Shown here piece after piece: positions 36,876 to 48,873 of a stretch of 64,000 nucleotides of DNA. The stretch covers positions 86,054,237 to 86,118,236 of the forward strand of contig JACSVZ010000001.1 of NCBI GenBank assembly GCA_014706295.1, read 5' to 3'. This DNA comes from Lycocorax pyrrhopterus obiensis (taxonomy: Eukaryota; Chordata; Aves; Passeriformes; Paradisaeidae). The translations under genes and the position numbers were made by a program. The notes under the pieces were generated by a model. It was given only the letters and a program-made list of their open reading frames with translations. It had not been told where the DNA came from and did no database searches. Every line of letters begins with the position of its first letter. The first letter of the stretch is position 1.

Positions 36876-38753
36876 CAGAAAGCTAGGAAGATATGGTCTT
36901 TTCTTTTTTTTTTTTAAGCCAGTGTCAATAACTTCACCTTTCATAAAAATGAAATTTCTCCTTTAGTGGAGCCAGAGTTTTTATTTCATTTCACATCAAA
37001 TCAGAATCAAAATTACTATAATGATGTGATAAAAACTGATAATGAATGTAAGTGAAACTTTTTTCCCACAGTGTTTCTCTTAAAATGTATTAAAAATAAA
37101 CATAGCTTTCCAAGCAAATATCCAAGACTTGACTTAACAGCAAGATAGGCAATAGCAAACTTTGCTCACCACTCCTATTAATTAGGAAGATTCATCTGAG
37201 TTGGTCTTTTTGCTTCCAAGTGTTTTCCAGCACCAGATAAAAGAAGTGAAATCACTGTCAACTCTTCATAAAGATAATACTGCCTGGAAATCAATATTAG
37301 CTGTACCAGATACCTGTGTATCCTATATTGCAGCAAAATATATTAGAAATTTTTCTATGGGTTTCCTGATGTTCAAAATATCCTTTGTGCTTTTCAAACA
37401 TGCAAAACTACCAAAGTCCTAAATGAAAAAATTATTATTTGAAGTCTTATAACTGACAGTATTAAGAACTTTAGATTCAAAAGACAGAAATTAACAACAT
37501 GGGGTTTGTTTTCTTTTTTTCCATTAGGGAGTCTCCTTAGAAAATTAAATACCTGTATTTTTAATTATTTACAGTTTTATGGAACAAAAAATTATTACAG
37601 TGAAAAAGTGGTTTAGTTTGAATGGGAGTACCGTGTGATTTTCAGGAAAAATTAATATTCCAGAGGAAAAAAAAGGAGCTGCTGAAATCTAGGTATTATC
37701 ACTTCCACATTTGTATATTTTTTAACAGAATACTAAATCTATCCCAAGTCATATTGAATTTTGATACTTTCAAGGAAAGAAGTACAAGCTGCCCCATCCA
37801 GAATGTCACATAAAGTAGTGCCAGATGCAGGTTCAAGACATTTAATTTTGGGATATATATGGCTTGTAGGCACAAGTGTCTTGTTCAATAGGCTACTGGA
37901 TAAAAAAATAAGCCATGCCGGTTTTGTAAATTAGATTGGAAGGGTACTTTGGTTGGTTGGTTTGGTTAATGATCCATCTATCAAATTCTGTTGAATTCGC
38001 AAATGAATCCTTTTTAACGAATGATTTAGTAAAAATACCTGGTCATTCCCACAAAATCAACCTTTTCTGATTTCTAGGAAGAAGATAGTATTTTACTGGA
38101 GAAGCAGGATTCTGTGATTCCAGGCAGCGTGTCTTCACAAATCACAATAAGACATTCTGCCACTAAATAACATTCCAGATTTGTTATCAAAGAATCATTT
38201 ATCACAGAAAACAAAGTGGGAAAATCAGATCTTTATTATTAGTGTAAAGAAAATGTTGTCCAAATGCAGTGCCAATCCAAATAACTTCCACATATTTTTT
38301 TCATTTAGATTCCAATGAGGCTGTATATTTTTATATTCAGGAGATTAAAATGATCAACAGCATAAAACAGAACAGGCAAAAAAACACAAAACAAAATCAA
38401 TAAACAACTACCTAACTAGTTTCAAAACATAGTCCTCTACTTCCAGGAAATTTCTTATAAAGCCTGTGATCAATCACAAGAGATTTTTTTCAGAATTCAA
38501 TGACTCTGGGAGATTTATATCATGACGTTTCTACAAAGGATCAAGTTTTTTAAATCCTTGGTACATGAACATTCCCCTTACAGATATCATCTGAAATTTG
38601 GGTTTTAACTACTCTGGTCAACAGATTCATAGTCATCTGGATGCAAACTCAGGATCTGTATTTAATAAACCAGATTTTGAATTCCAAGAGGAGGGAGAAA
38701 AATCTCACTGATTTTTAGGCACTGGGAGAATCACCACACCTGTCCGTTTTGTG

Positions 38754-38769
38754 CACTTTGATCAAAGTG
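38754..38769. promoter_or_regulatory. Palindromic TCF/LEF-like double site
   Basis: CACTTTGATCAAAGTG is a perfect 16-bp palindrome. Each half contains CTTTGATC, which fits the TCF/LEF consensus (CTTTGWW), so the site offers one match on each strand. Binding is an inference from motif only; the surrounding block is unique, non-repetitive sequence. Confidence 0.4.
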
Positions 38770-41700
38770 TGTTGCTAACCAGATACAAATTTGACATTTT
38801 TAAAAGCAACACATGATCTTAAGTCATGAGGATCTGCTGAAATACAATGAGTGTGTTTGGCCGGCATTCATACCCTGTGCTTGGTTTTGCAAGGGAAAAG
38901 CTGCATGCAATTCATCAGCATTCCTTTCTGCTTTCCAAATCTATCTGATTCCAGTTACAGTCTGTGGCTTATTTAGTTTTTAATTTGTTTTTCACAGACA
39001 CTGTGCATATGTATTTCACTGGAGTACCACTGAATTACAATTGTTCTAACACACAGAAAAGAAAAATAAATGTATCCATTATTCCAGCATTATTTTTCTG
39101 TCCCGTTGGGATTTGTATTTCCACAAACTGAGTGCCTGAAAGGACTGCAATATGTATCCTATGGATGATTTGAAACTGAGGATGGAAGTTCTAAACGGCA
39201 TAGTAGAAATATCTAAATTATTCACCCACTTATGTGAATTCTGCATGCCATGACTGCACTCCCTCCTCTTGGTTCCAAGAGCTACAGCTCTGGGAGGAAG
39301 ATAATGTTTTCAGGATCTGGTTGTATCCACCGTGCTGAAGCTCAAGAATGGTTGAGCACACCCAATTCATTGTGACCCAGTTGAAGCTGAAAACTTTGCC
39401 TAGGGGAATTCAGGTCTTTTCTTAGGGGTTTAGTTTTCCCTTCATCCAAGCCACCAAGACGCTTTAAGGATATATTGATCATTTGAGGCTGTAAAGATAT
39501 AAAAAGCAAAAGCATCATCCAAATGTTGTTTTTGCATCCTTTTTTTATTTTTTAAGAATATACTGAATAATGCAGATCACATAAAACGTAGCGACAGCAA
39601 TGAGCAAGTGAGCTACTTGACCAAGAAAACAGCTGGTGTTTTATACTTTATGCTGAGCTTGGTGCAAAGGGAATGTGGTACTTGATACTTCAGTTTAATA
39701 TTACTGTGGATGACTAGTATGTCCCTACATACTAAGTCATCACAGCCACTTCTTTTGTGCCATTTCTTTTTTTTTTTTTAACATTTGCTCTTCCTCTTGT
39801 AGGTATATGATCTGATGAAATTGAGAATATGAGGCTAGAATTTGCCCTTTAGCTTCATGTCAGTTTAAGTAAGGAATATCTAAAGAGATTTTTCAGCTGC
39901 ATGTTGGTAAATACACACTCTGCTCACAATTTGTATTCACAAAGATTACATTTATTCAGTTCTGTTTGCTGATAATGCAGAATGCGTTAGCTTTAAAAAA
40001 CTGGCAGTGCCCTGAAAGAGCTCTGGTAACAATGTAAAAGTACTGAAATAAAATAACAACGCAGAGAAACATTTGTATTATTAATAATTCAACGTATACA
40101 TCCTTGAGGCAGAGAGAGAAGTTGATTTTTAATATGATGCTTCTAAATCCTGGTAGACACAGTGGACACAAAAATTATGCATGTATTTCTCAGCTTTTTG
40201 TGCTTTAAACCTGGTTACAACAGCTATGCGTGACTGACAATTTTCATACAGCATGAGTCAGGAACAGCTTATGAAATTCCAGATTACTTCAATGTTAGAG
40301 TATTTGCAGTACTTAAGCATTTGCACTGCTTCACTTGTTGAAATGTTTATAAATGAGCATCGGCTAAAACACAAAATGGTTTTGCTTTGAAAATATCAAA
40401 GATCTGTCTAGGAAAATACCACCTTGACCTGCAGGCAAGCATGCTGAGCAAGTTCAGTCTGTCTCTAAGTTGTAAATGGTATGGGATGACACCTATAGCA
40501 CAGAAAACTCCCATCTATCTGTTTTCTACCTTTAATAATCTAAAGGTGTCTGGGAGAGAATATATCAAAGGAGATGGCTGAAACCTGACAAAAAATGTGA
40601 TGCAGTTGAAGTGCTAATGCATTAGCTTGTGAGGACAAAATAATATTTAAGGGTTGTGGTTGATGATTTTATCATACACACACGCAATGTGGGATCTGGA
40701 GAAGATGCAGAGGCCTTTTGCTTACCCATTGCTAGTGCCTCCCCATTAATTTGGTGCCCTCCAGCTGTGGTGTTGCATTGCCTGGTGCCACACTGATGTC
40801 TTTGTTTGCAGCGCTGTTTAGGCTGTACCCACACTGGTCACAGACCACTCAGTTCCCCTGTGTGCAGCATTCCAGCACAGACCTGGATCATGGAGAGGGC
40901 AATGAGTCGACCTCTGAAGTGGCCTGTAGTAATTGATTTGACAGGGTTGCAAAAAGCTACTCATCCTCTGACCTTGTCATGTAAGACCATGCTGACATGG
41001 TTTTAATGTTGCGCGTCACTGTTAATTCATTCATCGGCAAAAACATTTTACTGGTCTGTCGCAGCAACCACACCAGTCGTGGTTTCTTTCATAGAAGTTT
41101 AAAAGGCATCCCTTTTCCACAAACTTGTTCACATCACAGGTGACCTTTTCATTATGGCTTTGGGCTTTGGCAGGGGAGGTGACCCTGACAGTTTCAGTTT
41201 ATTTTGCTCTCTCTCTTTCAACATTTCTCATAATTGAAGTGCTTTGCTTTATTAGCGGTGGGGGTGAGTATCTCTCCTTGGCTTTGATCTTCCTTTTTCT
41301 AAAAGGATGGTGTAGGACTTTGGTAAGGGCAGGGAAATACTGTATATAACATTGCAAATAAAGTCAGAACAAAAAGATACTGAAATTATGAAGATAAAAT
41401 AGACCATAGACTATCTTACTGGGCTGGACGTGCTTCAAATAATGGCACCCAGCCCTGAAAATCTCACTAAATAAAAATGTTGAAATTAAATGCTTTGATT
41501 CAGATAAAGCTATGGTGTCCTTTTAGCTGAAAACTGTTATGAAAAGATTTTAGCAACTTGTAACTCAAATTTTTAAATAGTTCTCTGAAAAAAAAAGTGA
41601 AAACCAGAATGCATAAAAAACCCTAAAATCTCAACTCTCTGAAAGATGTAAATTGTCCTTATTGAAAATGAAACCTGATTTCCATACACCTAGGGCAAAC

Positions 41701-43034
41701 TCTTCTATAATTTCTCTTATAAAGCAATGGTTTGCTGAAATCTTTAATAATTTTTTTTTTTAAAAGCAATATTTGCAGGATAAGTTACTACTCTATGTGA
41801 AAAAGGATGACACAGGATGGATGGTTCTGTGAGCAGTAAAAGCAGTGAAGAATAGAAAATTTAAAACTTTGTGTTTACTTCACAAAAACACAGGCTAACA
41901 TGCTGTTAAAATGGCAAATACAAATACAGCAGATTTAATGATATGGTATTCTGTTTTAAGAGGTAAATAAGAAAAACCAATAGACAAGAACAATATACCC
42001 ATTACTTGTAGCTAAGTTATAAATGAACCACTCTTGTGTGTTTCAATTGCCATGAATTTACAGTTTAATTATTTCGTTCTAAAATGCTTTGCTTTGAGAA
42101 AACACCATGGTGACTGAAGAAGCTTCATTGAATGGATGTAAAGCATTAAAATTCTGAGTCCTTTGGGTCTGGCCACACAAAACTCTTTATAGAACTGACG
42201 GATTTTCTGTATTCTGCTTAACAAACAGAGGTCAAATCTATGATCAATTTAAAATAGAAGCAAGATGCAGAGGCATAAGGACTGATTTCCACAAAATGTT
42301 TTATCTAGTAGAAGAGATATTATGTCTGGAGACACCTCTACTATGAGGTTTAAGCCAGTTCAGCATCTTCACAGTGACAGGACAGAGACATCTGACAGCA
42401 TAGAGGAGCATTCCTAGCACATGTGATGCTTTTCAGTGTGTGCAATGAGATAGACAAACTGGTTAGGATGCAATCGGGAAAGAGCCATGCCTGAAGGCTT
42501 TTCTCATATTTAAATTCATTTGTTCAATTCCTATTTTGAAATAATATGATACTGTCTAGTACCTTCAGTTCTAGAGTTGTACATCAGGCATCAAGAGGTC
42601 TGTTTCAGGTGGTCAGATCTGAGGGGCATCTCATATATCTGGTACAACCTTTGCCTCTAGGTATTTTGCAAAGGACTCCTTCAAATTCTTTTGCATTTGC
42701 AAACCCATTTTTCATTATCGTCTTCCTCTCTTACTCTGCCTAGTTTTCTTTTCATTGACTCTATGTATGTCTCATTTCCATTCTGCATCCCCAGAGAAGC
42801 TGGCTGAGGTCTGAAACCACATTGTTTGCAGTCCACAAAGTAGATTTCCCCTAATTTTTCCAGAAGACAAATCACACGGGCAGTTCAATGAGTGTTAAAT
42901 ATATTGTTCTCAATATCTCCAAAGCCTTCTCAAACCATACAAAACAAGGCTTCTAATGTCACTCTGGTTAACATAGATTAAAGTACCTGGGTTTGAAAAT
43001 CCTTTGCAGAGTTTTTGTGGAAAGGATCTTACCT

Positions 43035-43050
43035 TTATATATATATATAT
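43035..43050. repeat. (TA)n microsatellite
   Basis: About eight TA units within CCTTTATATATATATATATC. Confidence 0.9.
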
Positions 43051-44349
43051 CTTCAAATGGTAAGAAGTTTAGTAGTTTCCAGCATGATTTCTTAGCTTGA
43101 TTTAAATTTTTTGTTAGTCTCCACGACCTACTTTTCCATAAAAGAACACAGAACACATCATGAATTCATGAATACATCATCTGATATGAGCTAGATGGGG
43201 TGTTTCATAAGGAACACTCTTATTACATCCTAACATCATCAGATGAGAAATTATTGATAAAATGCTTGCAAAATCAATGCTAACACAAACAATTTGAAAG
43301 GTGAAAAGTGAATTGGGATGTGTTAATACCAAATGTACTGGAGAAGACAAGATGTGGTGTAGTCAACATTAGAAGTATTAAACACCTTGCTGATACTGTT
43401 CTGTCATGATGAAATGTGAATAAAATTCCTTTAATACTTAAATCCACAGACACTTAAATATCAAATTCAATATAATAAGCAGGGCAAAATCCAGTGTTAT
43501 AAAAACCCTTGTAGGTAAGCATATGAGCCTAATTTCTTAATTATTAAAGAAAGTCTTCTAAAATCAGTGTCATTTAGCTTTTTTATTTTTAGAGTTAACA
43601 CTTGAGAACTAATGAAAATTAACAAACTGCAGCAGCTTCTAAGCTAACATCCTGTGATCATCACAAGCTCTTTTCTTGACAGCCTCATCCAAAGAATCAG
43701 GATAAATGCTAATTCTCTGATTTTCATATTTTAGCAACTTGGCTCTCTTATCAGTTACCATTAGACAGACTTTCTCATGAAAATGGACAGAAAATGACAA
43801 ATTAGAAATAGAGCTTCTTTAACGTCTTGACTGCCTTCAAGGAGGCACAAGTATGTTTCTTCTGCTAGTAAAACATTACTTGTCTGGACAACCAATGAAC
43901 AAAATAGTGTTGGGTCTGTAAGGACACCTGCAAATTGTCCTTCTGTCTTCCCAATCCAATTTCTTTTGGTCTGACATTAGAAGCTGCTTAGTACCATGGT
44001 GTCTTTTGTCATTGCCATTAAAGCATTGATCAGCTTGCTATCTCACTTCTTTAAAATTCCTTTTTTCCCAACAATTCATCTTAAAGTGCAGCAATGCTTG
44101 AGGCCCCTATTAATGATCCTTAAGTATTAAACAGCTTTCATAAGGTCAGAGACAGACATCTCCTCTATTCACATTTGTGTTTCTTGAAAGCTCCTTTTTA
44201 TCCTCAGCTCTGTGAAGGTTATTGAAATGATATGGAAATTATATTTTACGTTTTTTCCACATGCCATCTTCTTTTTAATTTCCTTCTTATTTTTCGTACT
44301 CTTCCTGTTCTTTAGAACATGAACCTCGAGAGGAGCCTTGTCAAAGAGT

Positions 44350-44465
44350 GATAAGGGGTGGTTTGGATTGGAACGGATCTTAAAGATCATCCGGTTCCAA
44401 CCCCTCTGCCAGAGGCAGGGACACTTTCCACCAGACCAGGCTGCTCAAAGGCCTTCCAAGTTGCC
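44350..44465 (-). mobile_element. CR1 LINE fragment, reverse orientation
   Basis: On the plus strand: GGTGGTTTGGATTGGAACGG, ATCTTAAAGATCATCCGGTT, CCAACCCCTCTGCCAGAGG, CACCAGACCAGGCTGCTCAA. This is the reverse complement of the CR1 3'-UTR. The terminal 8-bp repeats are lost or diverged at the left end. No coding sequence remains. Confidence 0.9.
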
Positions 44466-46795
44466 CTTCATTCCTCATGGCCATGAAGAATGAATGTTCT
44501 AGCTTCAATTTTTAGAGAAACACTGAATAAATTGAAATATCTATTATCTTTATTAAAGTATAATAAATAGTTTGCTAATGAAAAGTAATTTAATGGGGAA
44601 GAGAGTTCTTTCATTGTCCACATGTATCTAAAAATACAAACCCATTCGAAAATTTGAAAAGAGGTAGAAGAACAGATTGGTGCTGCAGGATGGTTATGAT
44701 AAGGTGTTTTAGTCTACAAAGCTCTCTAAAATGTAGGCCAAAAGCAAAAATGGGGATTGAGCTCTGTTTTGTTACAGGTTCCTTGTATCTGCCTGATCTC
44801 CCTTCATGCTACCTGTCCAGCTACTCTGTTCCTTCTCTTCTGCATTTTGAGGTCCCACCAAGCCAACTCGTTATGCAACTTTTCAATGTACGAAAGGGGA
44901 ACTCTCACCCCCGCCAGAGTCCTCCTGCAGTATAAAAAAGCGTTTCATCTGTGTAGTATTCTAATGTCTTAATTTCCATCACTATAATTGGAGTATTTTC
45001 CTATGAAGAATCACTATACCAAGAACATAATGGTGTATGACTGGTTTCTAAGGCTATTTTTTCTGAGAAGTTTGATAAAAATAAGAGATTCAGAACAAAA
45101 CCAACAACTATCTGGAAATAGTTTTGCAATAACTATTAACAAATGCCATTAGTTTTAAGAACAATGTAGAACACCTACTTTCAGAGACCAGGGAACAAAC
45201 TTGAATCTCACAGTAGCAATAGAAAAAGCAGACTTCTCATTGTAACTTATTTTTATTTTGGCCTTCACCAAAGCTGATAGTATCTCTGTGAATTTCAAAA
45301 GCAGACCTCTGCAAGCTGTTCAGAATTGCAAATATATACGGTGGGCTTTCCAAAGCAATAACATCCTAATCCAGTGATTAGTCTTGCTGTTATCTCAGTG
45401 TGGGTCATAAAAAAAAGTAAGTTTTAAAAATAAATAAATAAATAAATAAATACATAAATGCCCAGACCCACCCCCCCAACTTCCTCATTTTCTGTAAAGA
45501 ATTAATATTTCTGCTAGAAGTTATGAACTCTTTTCTTGTTTGCCTAAAGTTGGCATTGCCTTAGTACACAGCGCAGGGTGGTAGCCAAATCTCAGCCTCC
45601 TGAGTATAAGGAATTATGGTGATCACCACTGACCAACCTATTAGACCTCTGGGTCCTGGAAAAGAGTCTGATGACTGGATAATACATACTACAGCTGTAT
45701 AGCTTGTGGCCAGATATAAGCCAGATGTGGTCTGGAAGCTACATATGCACATTAGCACTGCTGTGCATCTTTTTCTTTTAAAGGCATCAGAGGCACAGAA
45801 CCCAGGCACTGCCTTATGATGTGTGACTTCCAGACCAGACTGGCACGCACCTGTGACCTTCAGAGACAGGTGTCAACCCTGCAGCTGTCTGGTGCTGTTC
45901 TGGAAGACAAGCCAAAACATGCTGAACCATGGTTATCAAAATGAGCTGGAACTGAAATTTGAAGAATCGTATCTTATTGTGAAAATATTTAGTAAGCTCC
46001 TTCTCACCCTGTATATATTTGGACCTGCTGTTAACGAACTGTCAAGGATGACTGTACAGTATTTTCAAAAAATACAGACCCACAGTATAACAAACTAATG
46101 GGAAAGCTTTGATTGTGTGCTCTAAGGGCTGAGAATAAAGACAGCATCCTCCAATCACAGCTTTCCAGGATATGAGCAAACCAGGGAACATATCTGTAAT
46201 GAAAGAGCAGAAGATTGAAGTAATTTAAATGAAAAGAGTATATAGCTTTTTTCTTCTTAAAAATAGTTCAATATCTAAGAAAAAGTCAAAGCCATAATAA
46301 ATTAAAAAAAAAATCTTATGCAAGTGGAATATCAGTGTTTTCAGTAGGGTGATAAATAACCAAATATATTTTCTGTTTATTAAATGTTCTTCAAGTTGCC
46401 TTGTTTTTGCATTTTAAAATAAGTGTCTGAGGTTTTGTGCAATTAGGTAAGGAAAATACTATGAAATAACATTGTCCTTTTTTATTGGATACATTCTGTC
46501 AAAATGTTGTACTAGATATGGTTATCTACAGATGCTGAGAGGAAATTTGTGCTAACTATTTCTGCCCATAAGTGTCAGGATATTTGGAATCTGAGAAGCC
46601 AATATTCAGGGGTTGATGGAATGCTTATAAATAATGATGGAAAATGCACCTTTACTGTAAATCAGATCAAGATGAACTTCCAGTGAAGGCCATCCATCTG
46701 GTATACCACAGAGCAAGCTGCCTCCTGCCTTTACTGATTTGAGCCTCTTGCATCTAAGCTAAGCGTTTTCAAAGGTTAGGAGGGTATTCATGAAC
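44466..46795. other. Non-coding sequence
   Basis: No gene recognised. It contains an (AAAT)6 microsatellite. The 45560-45930 part is a little richer in GC and could hide a very old repeat, but I cannot identify one. Confidence 0.5.
45428..45451. repeat. (AAAT)6 microsatellite
   Basis: Six AAAT units followed by the variant ACATAAAT. Confidence 0.95.
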
Positions 46796-47110
46796 CTGCA
46801 TTAACATGACTCCCACCCAGGCACCCAGTATTCTGGAGTCCCATCTCAGCTCAGCCCTGGGACCTGAGCTCTGTCATAGATGCACCTGTCTTCAGCCCTG
46901 GCCTTTGCCAGCCCTGGCTTGTTGACTTGACTTGAGGCATGACTTGCCCATTTGTATGTTGATGGTTGGGCTGTTGGTGGAACCTGCCCCTAAGCAGCTC
47001 TGCAGATCATCTTGCACAGATAGACTGGGAAGGTGTCCCTGGTGGTCAAGTTGTCACCCTTTCCTGGGTTGTGGACTGTTCATGCCTTGTCCTTCCTTTT
47101 TGAGAAACTC
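46796..47110. repeat. GC-richer block, possible unclassified interspersed repeat
   Basis: About 315 bp with clearly higher GC than its surroundings, with repeated short phrases such as AGCCCTGG (46853, 46895, 46910) and TTGACTTGACTTGAGG. It lacks CR1 landmarks and clear LTR ends. The abrupt change of composition on both sides suggests an inserted element of a family I do not recognise. The 96-codon plus-strand frame at 46932-47222 matches no known protein. Confidence 0.3.
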
Positions 47111-48350
47111 CAGTCTTGAAGCTTTGGACTATAATAAGAACTTTCCTATTGAAATTAGGATTGCTGCATTCTTAGAAGTAACAGATGACGGAAAAGTTTG
47201 CCAGCTTTCAGAATCATACTGAATTCTAACAGACTTGGCAGCTTGTATTTTTATCTTGTTGCTTCTGCATGAGCAATGGTGTTATGATGCTCAATCATTT
47301 ATTCGGGAATAATCGCAGAATCAGTATGTAGGGCTTGCTTCTGAGAGCCCTAAACTGCTAAGATATGTAGCAGTGAACACAGAGGAACAAAGAGAGTTGT
47401 TATTAAACACTTAAATGTGCCTGAAAACAGACCTAAAAGAATTCCTCACTTGAATTCAGAAAGGTGTAATAAAGTTTAAACATTTACAGTATTTATTTAC
47501 TTGACTTACACAGTTCCTTTGTGGTATTGAGAATGCTTTGGTACTTCATTAATCAAGCTGTTTCTCCTTTCCTTCGTAATAAGACATTTTATGATTTTTA
47601 AATACTTGCTTTTTTTTGCTTTTTTTTTTTGGCTGTGTGGTGAGTTTCATCTTCCAGATATTCGTGATTGCTTGTGGAACTTCAGGGTAATTTCTTGACA
47701 AGGGGGGGTGTAACGGGAGGCTATCTTCTTTCCATAAGGAAAAAGTCTTATGAGAGTGCCCTGTGATATTTTTCTGTCCAGCAACTTTAGAAACTGTCAG
47801 TCAGTTCCAGCTAAACTTCATAGTTTCTTCAGGGAAGAAAAGATATAGCAAGGAATATTAGATGCAAGAGAGGCATCAGAGTTTGTCTGTTAGCTGGAGA
47901 CCAGATGTGCTATTGGCTTTGGCTAGTAATTAAAGGGGTTGAATCTGGCCGGGGGTCATACTGTTGCTGATGTGGATATACAAATACCATAACACAGAGC
48001 CTGTGACCAAAAAGACTTATAATTGTAGGGTGAGAGCTTTGCCATATTACACATGTAAAGCACCCATAGTGTGCACGAAGCTGCATGTAGGTCACTACTC
48101 TGCCAGAGGTGGTGTGAGACACTACGCAGGGAAAATTTGTTAGCCTGGACACCATCTTTCTCAATACCCGGGGTCAGAGTTGTGGGATTATGGATGAGAA
48201 TCACTAATCCATATTGCACATGAAGTAGTCTAATTATTTTTTCAACCTAATTATGTTATCTGCCTCCAAGGAGTTTGTTTGCCTCTTTGTTTTGTTACTA
48301 TGAATAATGACAACATCATCCCATACCAACCCATATACACCAGGGAGCAC
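47111..48350. other. Non-coding sequence
   Basis: No gene recognised and no clear repeat. G-rich spots at 47702-47708 and 47950 are isolated. Confidence 0.5.
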
Positions 48351-48750
48351 AGAATCATAGAATTATTTGGTTGGAAAAGACAATAAAATGTCATCTGGCC
48401 GAATCTCATTTTTCATTACTTTCATTCGATCAGGTTACTCAAAGTGCATTTGAACACTTCTAGGGACAAGGCAGCCACAACTTTTCTGAACAACCTGTGC
48501 CAGTGCCTCAGCAACCTAGTAATAAAAAAAAAAATCTTCATTATGTCCAATCTAAACCTACCTGCTTAGAGTTTGAAACTATTGCCCCTTGTCCAGTCAT
48601 TACAGGTTTTGGCAAAAAGTTTGTCCTCTCTTGTAGCCCTGTTTATTTACAGGAGGCAGCTCTAAGGTCTCCCCGGAGCCCTTTCTTCTCCACGCCAAAC
48701 AACCCCAACTCTCAGTCTGTCTTAATGGCAGAGATTCCATCCCTCATCTG
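48351..48750 (-). mobile_element. CR1 LINE fragment, reverse orientation
   Basis: The plus strand begins AGAATCATAGAATTATTTGG (reverse complement of the CR1 tail) and continues through GGAAAAGACAATAAAATGTC, GGACAAGGCAGCCACAACTT and TGAACAACCTGTGCCAGTG. It ends with AGGTCTCCCCGGAGCCCTT and AACAACCCCAACTCTCAGT. About 400 bp of the 3' end is kept in the usual order. It includes degenerate sequence from the end of ORF2 but no catalytic reverse-transcriptase motif. The 93-codon frame at 48497-48778 is a by-product of this repeat. Confidence 0.92.
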
Positions 48751-48779
48751 TGAAAAGGGCAAGAGAAGAGATAAATGAG

Positions 48780-48873
48780 ACAAAACTGGGGTTTGCGGCA
48801 AGGTCGGTTAAGTGGCCTGTCCAAAATTAAACCTCAGTAAGTGAGAATCTTAGTCCTCCTGTTTCCCTCTTTG
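48780..48873 (-). mobile_element. MIR-like SINE remnant
   Basis: The plus strand reads CAAAACTGGGGT, then GGTTAAGTGGCCTGTCCAA, CAGTAAGTGAGAATCTTAG and TCCTCCTGTTTCC. This follows the order of the MIR core in reverse complement (gaaactgaggc, ggttaagtgacttgcccaa, gctagtaagtggcagag). MIR-type SINEs are ancient amniote repeats, so strong divergence is expected. The call comes from memory of the consensus and was not aligned. Confidence 0.5.

Larger units (their letters stand above)
36106..44349. other. AT-rich non-coding sequence
   Basis: No gene recognised over 8 kb. Noted elements are a 10-bp hairpin at 36853-36875, a 16-bp palindrome at 38754-38769 and a (TA)n run at 43035-43050. The block 38690-39000 is unique and complex. 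The slightly GC-richer part at 40650-41350 holds a fair acceptor (TTTGTTTGCAG before 40812) but no matching donor or recognisable protein. Confidence 0.5.
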
